A stretch of DNA of 64,000 bases from Ryuthela nishihirai (lineage: Eukaryota; Arthropoda; Arachnida; Araneae; Heptathelidae): contig JAWZYU010000020.1 in assembly GCA_038380435.1 (NCBI GenBank), positions 39,960,307 through 40,024,306 on the forward strand. Direction: 5' to 3'. Numbering within the stretch: position 1 is the stretch's first letter; the number at the start of each line of letters is the position of its first letter. The notes under the pieces were generated by a model. That model was not told where the DNA came from. It was given only the letters and a program-made list of their open reading frames with translations, and searched no databases. A program made the translations under genes and the position numbers. Of this stretch, positions 52,180 to 62,599 are shown one piece after another.

Positions 52180-53945
52180 ATCAAATATAAGGAGCTCGGC
52201 CGTAAAATCCTGAAAGTTAAAATGACGTTCGATGTTAAAAGTGAGACAAACAAATAAAATATGTTTCACTGTTAAAATGGTGTCACAAAACAGAGGCTAT
52301 GAGAATTTAGCTTCTGAGGAGTTGAGAGGAATGTTTCTCAATTACTAAGGTATTCCAGCGAACAGGAAAGTTTAAAATGATATTCTGTATAGAATGAGAT
52401 TTTATAGTGTTTTTCTAATGTATTTTTGGCGTCGTATATAAAATATGGGGCTACAATAAAATTATATAAAGACAACTGTTCTGAATTTCAATGCAGGTAG
52501 ATAAGTTTGAGATTACTATAAGACGACAGAATTTTCTGATGGGGTCGGGTCAGAACCTCTCGGAATCCTCCTCTGGGTACTCCCCTGTCCCTATATGTAT
52601 GTGATGGCTGCATTCGGAAGAATGGGCGCATAACTCGAAATTTTTCTCCCCCTAGCAATAACTTTTCGAACAGAGAAACTGAATTTTGTCTAAATTCACT
52701 TTTCTGCATAAAATATTATTTCAATTTAGTTTTGACTAATATGATTTACACCTATCTTTGACTATCCTTGTTGATCGCGTTGGGATAAAGCTTATGAAGC
52801 AGATAGGTTTGTCTGACTCTTTCTATATATCTTTTGATGCTCATTTAAATATCTTTGGTATATTATTCTAAAGACATTTTGATTAGTAAATTTTTCAACA
52901 TCTTTTTTTTTTACTTTCACTTACTCTTTGTCACTTCTGTTTCACCGCCTCCATATGATTTATTGAAAAACATACCTTTGAATTAATTTTAATGTCATTC
53001 GTTTTAGCCGTTAACGAATTCTAATTTCTCTTTCGTTGCTAGACAAATCAATTACTTATGTTTCACTAAAGATTTAATGAGGAAAATTACAAGCGTTATT
53101 ATGTCTTGCCGATATCTGATAATTTATATTAGCGTCGTGTATCTCGCGTTAAACACGAAATAAGCGCATTCTTCATAACATGCGTAAGTCGGGAGATACT
53201 TCTTGTATCGTCATCGTTAGGGTGGCCATAATAACAATGGCAGAAAAAAAAGGAGGGAGGGAAGAAAAATGTTCTCTCTTTCTTTACACCGAAATAAGAG
53301 AATTTTCTTTCATTTTGTTGTTGAAAATGTAAAAAAAATTGTTAAGAAACTTTTATTTTAAAAAAAACATCAAAAATCTATCAAAGAAGATTTATTTTTT
53401 TTTTCTAAAAGTAGTCTTTTGGGCATATTAAAATTACGGTAGTCTTCTAAAGATTCATATTCAATATCAAGCAATCGAAGGTAAATCAAGAACACTGGGA
53501 ACATTTAAAAATAATATCATTTGAATCCAATAGTTCGAATACTTCATTCAAGTCTTCAGCATTCTGTCTAATTTTTAATATCCGTTCAATATTTTTTTTA
53601 TTTTTTCAACTGTTTCTAAAATATATCACATTTTAGTCTCGTTAAATATTTTAAATGTAAAACGTTTTGTTAGAAGTAAAAACAAAAATCATTCCTTCTA
53701 TAAAAAAAAAGTTAAAAAATCCAAACTAAAGAAGACGGCACATTCTTTTTAAAAGAGACCTTTTTTTAAAAGAGACCTTTGGGCCATTCCAATCAAAATA
53801 CAGAAGAAAATGACTAGTGTCGTAAGTCAATTTTGTGAATAACTCAGTTAAATTCGTGCTTAGGAAGTGGTCACAGCCAAATAAAAACTTCAGCAAATTA
53901 GTGCATTTAATAAATATTTGTCATTTAACTTGAGGAGGCAGATAA
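52180..53945. other. AT-rich DNA with A and T homopolymers
   Basis: No gene was seen. The patch at 52.54-52.70 kb resembles a dispersed repeat (GGGCGCATAACTCG), and 53.2-53.8 kb is rich in A/T runs. Confidence 0.4.
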
Positions 53946-53949
53946 TTGT

Positions 53950-54256
53950 TTCTTCTTGAGGGTATTTTGGACAGAAGATTGGACATCCACTGGACCGCTA
54001 TTAAGAGGCATATGGAAGTCTCCCTTCAAGACTATCCAGTGTATTCTTTAAAATGTACAACGTTCACACGGGTTCACTGCTTTAGTCCCATCCTACGGAC
54101 GACGGCCTTTCCAAGCCCATCGGTGTCCCCTTTCTCAACGAGGACATCATGAGGATTGTCGGAGATTAATCTCAAAACTGGCACAGTTGAGACTCGAACA
54201 GGGGAACAGCAAATTACGCGTCTGGCTCATTATTCACTGAGCTAACCCTTACCCTA
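53950..54256 (-). mobile_element. SINE-A copy 22 (old), 3' end missing
   Basis: Antisense fragment from about the CCACTGGA segment to the decayed head CATTATTCACTGAGCTAACC. It keeps GGCCTTTCCAAGCCCATCGG, and the GTGCACG motif is mutated. The tail end (left) is absent. Confidence 0.85.
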
Positions 54257-54259
54257 AAG

Positions 54260-54755
54260 GACGCAGAAAAATTGCTAGATGAAAAAACATATGTGACATA
54301 GGAATTAAACACGGTGTTCCTTAATATGCCCCCAGACTATCGGAGGATGCATTTCCGAGAGCGTCATTCCAGCCAGATCTTCCTACGAATAAGTATGATT
54401 CATTTAAACTCTGTCATGATGAGTTTTAAGATCGTTTTGAAGACCAAAAAGCACAAAAAAGGCAAGAAAATCTGCTAAAGTGCTCTTAAAAGTAAGATAA
54501 ACCTGTAACAGTTAGGAATACAATAAGTACTCATGTTTGCATCGACTTATGCGTTATGTGACTAAGGTTTAACCAGATAAAGAAACATATACTCATGATT
54601 GCAAAATGAATGACTGAACTAGGTTTAAAAATATTATCATTTGAATAATAGCTTCAAAACACAGTACACCAGCTTCAGAAATATTTCTTTCTCGCTTCCT
54701 TTTCTGCTTAACTACGATAAGTTACTGTCAGCTGCAGCGAGTGCGTTTATGTATA
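54260..54755. other. No feature seen
   Basis: No gene or repeat family was recognised here. Confidence 0.45.
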
Positions 54756-54759
54756 CAAG

Positions 54760-55428
54760 TACTGTCGCTGAAAAAAGTATCCGAACACTACGGTTGATTA
54801 CAAAATTCAGAATTATATTTTTTCTGAATTCTGTAATCAACCATAGTGTTCGGATACTTTTTTGAGCGACTGTAGGTGGTCATATTATTTTGATACTAGA
54901 TCGTGTGGGCTCACTCACGGAAATATTGAGCGTGTGCAGTTGCTGTACAAGCTCCAGATATTTTTTCTGAATTCTGTAATCACGTGACACGAAGGTTGAC
55001 AGATCACTAATTTCTGAAAAAATCGTTGCCAGATATTTTTTCTGAATTTTGTAATCAACCATAGTGTTCGGATACTTTTTTGAGCGACTGTAGGTGGTCA
55101 TATTATTTTGATACTAGATCGTGTGGGCTCACTCACGGAAATATTGAGCGTGTGCAGTTACCGTTCACAGCAAACTGGAGCGTGTGCAGTTACCGTTCAC
55201 AGCAAACTGGAGCGTGTGCAGTAACTGCACACGTTCCAGTTTGCTGTGAACGGTAACTGGAGCGTGTACAGTTGCTGTACACGCTCCAGATACTTTTCCT
55301 GAATTCTGTAATCACGTGACACGAAGGTTGCCAGATCCCTAATTTCTAAGAAAATCGTTGCCAAATATTTTTTCTGAATTTTGTAATCAACCATATTGTT
55401 CGGATACTTTTTTGAGCGACTGTACACT
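54760..55428. mobile_element. Cluster of Tc1-like fold-back MITEs, partly tandem
   Basis: The first unit (54760-54874) is a short palindrome with ends CAGTCGCTCAAAAAAGTATC. Two longer units follow. GTAGGTGGTCATATTATTTT occurs at about 54873 and 55091, and GATATTTTTTCTGAATT with CACGTGACACGAAGGTTG occurs in both. The middle contains alternating inverted GGAGCGTGTGCAGTTACCG segments (55150-55290). The ends match the element inside the hAT at 22.47 kb. No transposase is present. Confidence 0.88.
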
Positions 55429-55429
55429 G

Positions 55430-55925
55430 ATCGATCATTGAATTATGATCAGCCACCCCATGTCAAATTAGACGATAACTTCGAAGCTCTATAACTTTCA
55501 AAATAAGCGTTTTATGCAAAAATGTGATTAAAGGTAAATTAAAGATCTGAATCAAATCTAAATATCTGCTTTCCACAATATTCCTTCGGTATTCGAAGAG
55601 TTATAGAAACTTCAACATTTAACAACAACCGTTTCATAAATAACTACATATTTGTGTGTATTAATAATTCCTTCAATAATATTTTGATACATTTAAACGA
55701 AATGTTTAAACCTCCATGCCTATGCAAATACTGAAAGAATATATTGTTGAAAAATAGATATTTAGATAGATTTGATTGACATCTTTAAATAAATCCTCAG
55801 CGACATTTTCTCATAAAACTCTTATTTTAGAAGTTATAGATCTTCGAATTTAACTTCCAATTGAAAAAAAAAGTAGTCGAATGGTCATAATCCATTGATC
55901 ACTGAATGTCTATTATGGCATTTTC
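55430..55925. mobile_element. ~490-bp inverted-repeat element
   Basis: Left TTCGAAGCTCTATAACTTTC, AAAATAAGCGTTTTATG, ATCAAATC and TAAATATCTG pair in order with right-hand sequence read inverted (TTCGAAGATCTATAACTTCT, AAAATAAGAGTTTTATG and so on). The arms are diverged by perhaps a fifth. Termini and superfamily are unclear. Confidence 0.65.
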
Positions 55926-55929
55926 AGCA

Positions 55930-57360
55930 CTTAAACTTCACTGAGTAATAATTGCAATAATACAAAATATTTGGCAGATGTTCCGTAACATCTAGTTAGT
56001 TCGGAACAATATATTTTTTGCTTTAACCTTTTCACTCCCCGTGTTACTGTATAACTCCAAAAAAAAGCCTTAATGAAAGAAACCTGTGGGAAAAAAGCAT
56101 TTTTAGCAAATTACGTCAACAAGACAACAGTTTTGATTAACGTAAAGACTTATCCAAACGAACATTACTGAAACTCTAAACATCAATTTACGTTAGTCAG
56201 CACTAGAAATTTCTTCAACACGAGTTTCTGGCAACGCTTTTCTTCCACAAACACGTCCAGAAAGAAATGTCCTCCATTTGTCTCTTAAAGCACCTCGTGC
56301 ATTCCTTATACGACACTAATGCGTCTTAACTTGAGAGATGCGATTACATCTTGTGTAAATCCTGCACAATATTTGTTTGCCTTCCGAAAGACAACTTTCA
56401 TTGATGCAGAAATAAAGACAGACTTGGGTGCTTATGAACAAATAACTCATGCATTTTTTCCTCCCTTAAATTAAACAAAGCAAACAACCACTTTCACGAC
56501 CAGTGAACCTCTCTCACTTTAATTTCCTATTCCCCCCCCCACACACACACCGCTTGAAAATTCACGCCCAGCCCACCAAATCCGTTTGCATGTCCTGCCA
56601 TGTATGTATAACGTCGATTGTACCACTCCACTAATGCCACTGTATAATGAACAATGGTCATTACCGAACACTTTCTGAAAGACACTTTAATTACTGCTAC
56701 CACATTAGGAGAGGACGTACAGCGCTCTTGCACTTTGTACCTCCCACACACTTCCATCGCCACTGCCACTCTCTCGCTTCCATTAGAAGACTACTGCGCC
56801 GCACCACAGCGCTCTTGCTTCGTGAAGCGCCAAGCACAACTAGAATTAAATCGACCGCCAGGTTTTCGACGTTCGTATTCCTGCTCCTGTTGTAAACTTT
56901 AAGCGACTGTTAATTTTCCAAGTTAAGCGTTTCGGGGGGTGGGGATGGGGGTGGGTTAACGAGAGTAAGGGGGGAGTGTTCCCGAGTGTCACAAAGGGTC
57001 AAGAGTTTGCAGTTTTCTTCATGCTCTGCAGAGCGTGGGTTTCAAACAAAGATGTGCCTAACTCAGCACAACTGTGGCTATCGTTCGCTGCAGACAACGT
57101 GCTTTTCTGGAAGGTGAACTTTGAGTATGATGACGATTTATATATTCTGTTTAAATATATCTTTCTAAAGACGAATTACAATGTTCAGCTATTTAACAGG
57201 TCAAGGGTGAATGGTTATTATGATGTATTTTCTGTAACTTTATGCAGAAATGTTAAGAATTATCTAGTTTGACTTAGAAAAAGAATACAAAACTTATTTG
57301 GGGTAAAACTTTGAATGATATCCATGTTCGTGAAAAGTAATTTTACATCTGTGAAGATCA
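55930..57360. other. No gene supported
   Basis: C run plus (AC)n at about 56533-56552. Overlapping frames at 56647-56902 and 56976-57272 have no recognisable domain. Confidence 0.4.
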
Positions 57361-57610
57361 TATTAAAATACGCTAGTTTCCAAAAGTTAAGGAATAACCT
57401 GAACAACCGTTTTTTCTCGAAAACTCATTGGATCTGCTGCACGTGAATCGAAAGATATGTATATAAATACTGTGCATAAATATGACAGTTGAAAAATGGA
57501 ATAACACTTTTATTTCGAAAAATTGTATACGAATACAAACAAATGTAAGAAAGGTGAAAGTCGACTGAGATTGCTCAAGTGATTCAAATATGGGATGCAG
57601 TCATCTCTCT

Positions 57611-58010
57611 TTGGGGCGGGGGTGGCTCAGTCGGTAGCGCGCCACGCTCGTAATCTGTAGTTCCCAGGTTCGAGTCCCAGCTGGGTCAGCGTTCAGATTT
57701 ATCTCCGCAAAATTCCCCGCCCTCACGCCCCACGGTCAGTAGGGGACACCGATGGGCTTGGAAAAGCTGCCGTCCGTCGGATAGGACGTTAAGCCGTGGC
57801 CCCGTGTGCGGGAGAGTGCCATACCCTGTGCACGTTAAAGAACACGCTGGATGGCCTTGACGGGAGGCTACCATCTGTCTCCCAACAGCTGTTCCAGTGG
57901 GTCCCCTCCCCCAACCTTCTCTGAGCCTTCGGGGTCCATGTGACCTGGCCATTTAGCCCATGGTGTGCAAAAAAGTGCCGCTAAGAGGTAAAACAACCCA
58001 AACAACAACC
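57611..58010 (+). mobile_element. SINE-A copy 23, full length with 13-bp duplication
   Basis: 400 bp from GGGGCGGGGGTGGCTCAG (preceded by TTT) to AAACAACCCAAACAACAACC. The duplication CAGTCATCTCTCT lies at 57598-57610 and 58011-58023. Box A and box B are intact. Confidence 0.96.
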
Positions 58011-58044
58011 CAGTCATCTCTCTATGCAGTCTTTGCAGTGATAT

Positions 58045-58657
58045 CTCATGCCGTTCCTAAGACTGCCCTACATGGATGGGCAATAATCTCCATTGCTCCT
58101 CCAAAGCACATCGAAGCTCCAAGAGATGTGAAGGAGCGTAATTCAAGAGAGTAAATAATCTCCCGAGAGCATCCCATGCATGTTCTATTGGATTTAGGTC
58201 GGGAGACTGGGCTGCACGTGTACCACTGGTTGACTAGTGTACAGGTACATTTCATGAAGTCTGCGTACGGTGGTATGGGAATATCGCCCTTCCATTGCTG
58301 CTGCGAGCGCTGATAGCAGTTAAAGTTATGATGGTATCTTGCTCTTTTGGGTGCATAACACCAGATAGCGGTCCTCCTTTTGAGGTTGTTGCATGTCTCC
58401 GTCCGCTACTGAATCATCTGGATGCTCTCTGCCACTGAACGACTCACGTTAAACCATGTGACAAAATCTGCTTGACTTTGCCCTGCCTCGAGCCGACCTA
58501 TCGCTCGCCACCACATTTCTTCCGATGTATGATGTCTGGTAGCACACTCTATATATCTGCTATCTCCATAACTCCACCTCGCACTTCGCAGGATAACAAC
58601 TTCGAAACGCCGGCTTTTAACGCTCGACTCATTTGCATATACCGCTGCCAACGCCAT
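58045..58657 (-). pseudogene. Tc1-family transposase relic
   Basis: On the minus strand, 58218-58161 reads AAQSPDLNPIEHAWDALGR, the C-terminal catalytic-region motif of Tc1-like transposases. The reading frame continues with LLNYAPSHLLELRCALEEQW. At the N-terminal side, the frame from 58657 has a helix-turn-helix-like stretch including WRAIGRLEAGQSQADF and FNVSRSVAE. The first catalytic Asp region is missing, and frames are broken between the two parts. It is a dead, internally deleted copy. Confidence 0.88.
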
Positions 58658-58963
58658 TCATTTTCATACCTCGATCCTGCATCGTATTATTATAAGTTTT
58701 AATAGGAAATACTTGAGCGTGAGTTCAAAAGAATATATTTAGTGAGAAAACTTTATAAATTAACTAATTTATTACAAAAGTATGAATAAAAGCACAAATA
58801 TAAAAAAATTCAACTAACACAAATCTTTATCTTCATCAGTAAGAAAATAAATCATCAGAAGAATATTTCACCTTATCACTATTATTACAAATAGTCGTTT
58901 CTTTAGAATTCTTACAGTCACCCACTCAAAACATAAAAATAATAATTTTTTTTAATATTCAAC

Positions 58964-59260
58964 TCATAAATCTGTATTTGTGACACAATCATATTTGCGA
59001 ATAAACCTGTAAACTACTAAGAATAATCTTACCAATTCTTTAAACAAACCAACGTAACTACGTATCAAATGATTATCTTCCAAATTTTCAGCCATCAAGA
59101 ATTCCAAAACTGCAGCTAAATATACTGGGCTTTCAGAACCAATTCTTTTCAGACATTGATCACCACGCTTCAGACGATGAACTCTTCCTACAGAAAAGTT
59201 GAGGTCATCTCTACTTGCTCGACTAATATTTCTCGTCCTTTGCCTAATCTCCAAACACAT
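58964..59260 (-). pseudogene. Histone H2A-like frame, truncated or highly diverged
   Basis: A 98-codon minus-strand frame. Residues 13-61 resemble the H2A histone fold: [18 protein letters not shown] (13-30, N-terminal helix and loop-1 arginines), RIG (39-41) and [17 protein letters not shown] (45-61, helix 2). Glu53, Glu58 and Glu61 occupy the places of the H2A acidic-patch glutamates. After residue 61 the expected LAGNAARDNKK, helix 3 and docking domain do not follow; an unrelated 37-residue run leads to a stop. A later minus-strand segment (58911-58837) reads NSKETTI and ends SSDDLFSY, possibly a remnant of the next exon; this is weak. SINE-A copy 24 is inserted directly upstream, and the frame hits a stop beyond it. 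It could be a decayed retrocopy, an H2A exon with a splice junction after helix 2, or a fast-evolving H2A variant. H2A homology is fairly sure; a functional gene is not. Confidence 0.75.
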
Positions 59261-59262
59261 TG

Positions 59263-59637
59263 GGGCGGGGGTGGCTCAGTCGGTAGCGCGCCAGGCTCGT
59301 AATCTGTAGTTACCAGGTTCGAGTCCCAGCTGGGTCAGCGTTGAGATTTATCTCCGCAAAATTCCCCGCCTTGCACAGGGGACACCGATGGGCTTGGTAA
59401 AGACCGCCGTCCGTTGGATGGGACCTTAAGCCGTGGTCCCGTGTGCGGGAGAGCCATACCCTGTGCACGTTAAAGAACACGCTGGATGGCCTTGACGGGA
59501 GACTACCATCTGTCTCCCAACAGCTGTTCCAGTGGATCCCCTCCCCCAACCTTCTCTGAGCCTTCGGGGTCCATGTGACCTGGCCATTTAGCCCATGCAA
59601 TGCAAATAAGTGCCGCTCAGAGGTAAAACAACCCAAC
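59263..59637 (+). mobile_element. SINE-A copy 24 with ~12-bp duplication
   Basis: GGGCGGGGGTGGCTCAGTCG to AAACAACCCAAC. The flanks CCAAACACATTG (59251-59262) and CCAAATATATTG (59638-59649) differ by two transitions. Part of the CTGCCCACGGTCAG segment is deleted. It is inserted immediately 5' of the H2A-like frame. Confidence 0.94.
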
Positions 59638-59654
59638 CCAAATATATTGAGAAA

Positions 59655-60060
59655 CTTTCCTAACATTTACTTTATGCCAATTCACTAGTGCAAAAGAAAT
59701 ATACACATGTTAAACACTATCAATTTCTTTATTCCTCTTCTAACATTGTTAAAGTTCAAGTTCTTATTGTTCCAATCCATTAGTGACGTAATTCACATGC
59801 TAAAGCACACGAGCATCAAATTGATACAACATATCAAGCTTTCATTGTTAACAATTTCATTTTTCATCTGTCGTAAAAGTATTTTTCATACTATACATTG
59901 AGCATTTCTATCGTCGGAGTTTTACAATATCGCAGTTTTTTTTTTCATTTGTTCATTAATTTGTAGAATTCAGTCATTTTCGTACTAATAAAGTCGATCA
60001 TTAATGAATCATAGTCTGACTGTCCTTTTCTAGTCGCATACATTACGTAAATACCCCACT
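59655..60060. other. AT-rich DNA, no feature seen
   Basis: No gene or repeat family was recognised here. Confidence 0.45.
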
Positions 60061-60067
60061 TTTTTTG

Positions 60068-60262
60068 TTCCCTGGTATGCGATGCGCTTGGAAAGGCCAT
60101 CGTCGGTTGAAAAGGATACTAGACCTTGTCCCCATATGCAAGAAAGTAATTCCTTGTTCACTTTCAAGAACAAGTTGGAAGGTTTTGAAAGAGGCTTCCA
60201 TCTGTCTCCATATGGATCCCCTTCCTCTATCTAAGAGGTTGAGTGTTTGCTTAGTCCATATC
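60068..60262 (+). mobile_element. SINE-A copy 25, decayed body fragment
   Basis: GCGCTTGGAAAGGCCATCG, a mutated central part, and GGCTTCCATCTGTCTCC remain. Head and tail are missing. Confidence 0.75.
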
Positions 60263-60440
60263 AGTCTCTTAATGTGATGACCCCAGGTTCAAGTCCCAAC
60301 TACGCTTCCATTGGTATTTTTGCCACTAGCCATCACTTTGCCTTCAATGAGAAAGTGGGCATTGAATGGTTTGGAAAAGCAGCCGTCCATCGGATGAGAT
60401 GTTAAACCAATTTCCGTGTTCAGAAGAGCCACACTCTTGG

Positions 60441-61184
60441 AAGCCCGGGTTGACTCAATCAGTTAGCATCCAGGCTCATAATATGATGTTCCCAAGTTCG
60501 AGTCCCACATGAGTCAGGGTTTATATTTATTTCCACTGAAACTACCCTCCCATTGGTCAGAAAGGGAGCATCGATGGGCTTTTGGGAAAGTCTCCGTTCA
60601 CCGGAGGGGACGGTGGGTCGAGGCCATGTATGCACACTGGATGACAACGGGAGGCGTTCATCTATCTTCCAACAGCTATCCAATGAGTCCTCTATAACTT
60701 CTATGAGCCTTGGGATCCTTGTGACCTAGCCATTTAGGGGCGGAGATGGCTCAGTCGGTAGCGCGCCAGGCTCGTAATCTGTAGTTCCCAGGTTCGAGTC
60801 CCAGCTGGGTCAGCGTTGAGATTTATCTCCGCAAAATTCCCCGCCTTGCCCACGGTCAGTAGGGGACACCGATGGGCTTGGAAAGGCCGCCGTCCGTCGG
60901 ATGGGACGTTAAGCCTTGGTTCCGTGTGCGGGAGAGCCATACCCTGTGCACGTTAAAGAACACGCTGGATGGCCTTGACGGGAGACTACCATCTGTCTCC
61001 CAACAGCTGTTCCAGTGGGTCCCCTCCCCCAACCTTCTCTGAGCCTTCGGGGTCCATGTGACCTGGCCATTTAGCCCATGGTGTGCAAAAAAGTGCCGCT
61101 CAGAGGTAAAACAACCCAACCCAACCTAGCCATTTAGCCCATTGTGCCCAAATAAAGTACGCTCAGAGGCAAAATAACCTAACC
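60441..61184 (+). mobile_element. SINE-A copy 27 (middle of nest)
   Basis: Inserted in copy 26. The 18-bp flanking repeat begins GAAGAGCCACACTC (60423-60440) and GAAAAGCCATACTC (61185-61202), with a few substitutions. Its loop reads CTCATAA, a Met-like anticodon. It is itself split by copy 28 and ends GGCAAAATAACCTAACC. Confidence 0.87.
60738..61123 (+). mobile_element. SINE-A copy 28 (innermost, youngest)
   Basis: 386 bp, near the majority sequence, from GGGCGGAGATGGCTCAGTCG to AAACAACCCAACCCA. The exact 14-bp duplication ACCTAGCCATTTAG (60724-60737 and 61124-61137) derives from the body of copy 27. Confidence 0.97.
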
Positions 61185-61224
61185 GAAAAGCCATACTCTG
61201 AGCACGTTACAAAAATATTCCCAT

Positions 61225-61755
61225 AGTTTGACAGCAAAAAGCCAAATTTGAAACAGTGTGTTGACGAAAAGTACTTTTTATGACAATCATACTGAATGCA
61301 AATTAAATATCCAAACCTAGAATTTCAGCAATATTTGTCCTGTTATTTAAGGTGTCATGGAAGCTGGAGTATTTAGCAGCAAAATTTGCCAGTCATAAGT
61401 GTTTATCTCAAGAGCTAATCAAAACTTAATTAAAGTTGTTATATCAAAAGGTTCCTAAAATAATTGTACATTTAGAACTTCATCTAATAACTATTTCAAT
61501 TTTTGTCAATTTCGCGAAGCATTTTTGTAAAAGGTGTATGACTATATTGTTAAATTTTGCAGTTTCTATAACTCTTTAAAAATTGAAAGAATATGGCTGC
61601 TTCATATTACATATAATTCATATACAGATTGTGACTGATTTGATTTCTATCTTTTTTTGCCTCCAGGCTCATTCCCATAGAAAGTTTATTCCTCAAGATA
61701 TTGAATTTCTAACTGGACTATCAATTGACATGACATGGAAATTATAAACATCGAT
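61225..61755. other. AT-rich DNA, no feature seen
   Basis: No gene or repeat family was recognised here. Confidence 0.45.
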
Positions 61756-61759
61756 GTCC

Positions 61760-62597
61760 TGTGGGTTGTCCTGTTTTACCTCAGAGTTACTCTTTTTCAC
61801 ACACAATGGGCTAAATGGCCAGGTCACAAGAATCTAAAAGTCTCAGAGAAGGTTGAGGAAGCGGACCCACTGGACTGATGTTAGGAGACAGATGAAGCGT
61901 TCCGTCTAGAACTGGGCGAGGATAATTCAATCAGTAACGCGACATCTACAATTCCCAGGTTCTACAGTTCCCTATCTACAGTTCCTAGGTTCGAGTCCCG
62001 GCTGGGCCAGTATTGATATTTATCTCCGAAAAACTCTTAGCCCTGCCCACGGTCAGTAGACAGCATCAATGGGATTAAAGAGAATGCCGTCCTTGGGATG
62101 GGACGTTAAGCATGGCGCCGTTTGCGGGAAAACCATACCCTGTGCACACTAAAGAACACGCTGGATGGCCTTGATGGGAGGCTGCCATCTGTCTCATAAC
62201 AGTTGTCCAGTGGATCCCCTTTCCCCAAGCTTCTCTGAGCCTTCGGGGTCCTTGTGACCTGGCATTTAGCCCATTATGTGCAAAAAAAGTGCCGCTCAGA
62301 GGTAAAACAACCCAACCCTTCCGGACCATCCATAGTGCTCTTTAACGAACACAAAATATGATTCCGCTGGGTTGTCTGTTTGTCCCCAAACAGTACGCTC
62401 AGAGGCAAAATAACCAAAATAACCTGCCACGGCTTAACATCTCTTTCGACCGACGGCGTTTTTCTAAGCCGATCGGAGTCCCCTTTCTCACTGGGGGCAG
62501 TGGGGAAGTTAGCGGTGGTAAATTTCAACGCTTGACCACTCAAACCTTGGAATTGCAGATTATGATCCTGACGCACTGCCAGCTGAAAAACGACGCG
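61760..62597 (-). mobile_element. SINE-A copy 29 (old), interrupted by copy 30
   Basis: Antisense copy: GGGTTGTCCTGTTTTACCTC and CTCAGAGAAGGTTGAGGAAG, then a break at GCGTTCCGTC. It resumes at about 62319 (TTCCGGACCATCCATAGTG) through TCGGAGTCCCC to a decayed head near 62585. A 60-base SINE-tail fragment with a CTGTTTG/CAAACAG hairpin interrupts it at about 62365-62425. Confidence 0.87.
61911..62318 (+). mobile_element. SINE-A copy 30, nested in copy 29
   Basis: Forward copy. Its head has a duplicated segment (TTCCCAGGTTCTACAG / TTCCTAGGTTCGAG), then body and tail GGTAAAACAACCCAACCC. TTCCGTC at the left and TTCCGGAC at the right mark the target duplication within copy 29. Confidence 0.9.
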
Positions 62598-62599
62598 TA

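Larger units (their letters stand above)
57365..58700 (-). mobile_element. Tc1-like transposon relic, carrying SINE-A copy 23
   Basis: Minus-strand transposase traces span about 58045-58660. A possible 3' end lies at 57367 (CGCTAGTTTCCAAAAGTTAA). SINE-A copy 23 interrupts it. The termini are not firmly identified. Confidence 0.65.
60269..61215 (+). mobile_element. SINE-A copy 26 (outermost of a three-level nest)
   Basis: Decayed head (CCAGGTTCAAGTCCCAAC) and body (GGATGAGATGTTAAACC), broken at GAGCCACACTCTTGG by copy 27. The body resumes at 61185 with GAAAAGCCATACTCTGAGCA and fades near 61215. Confidence 0.82.
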
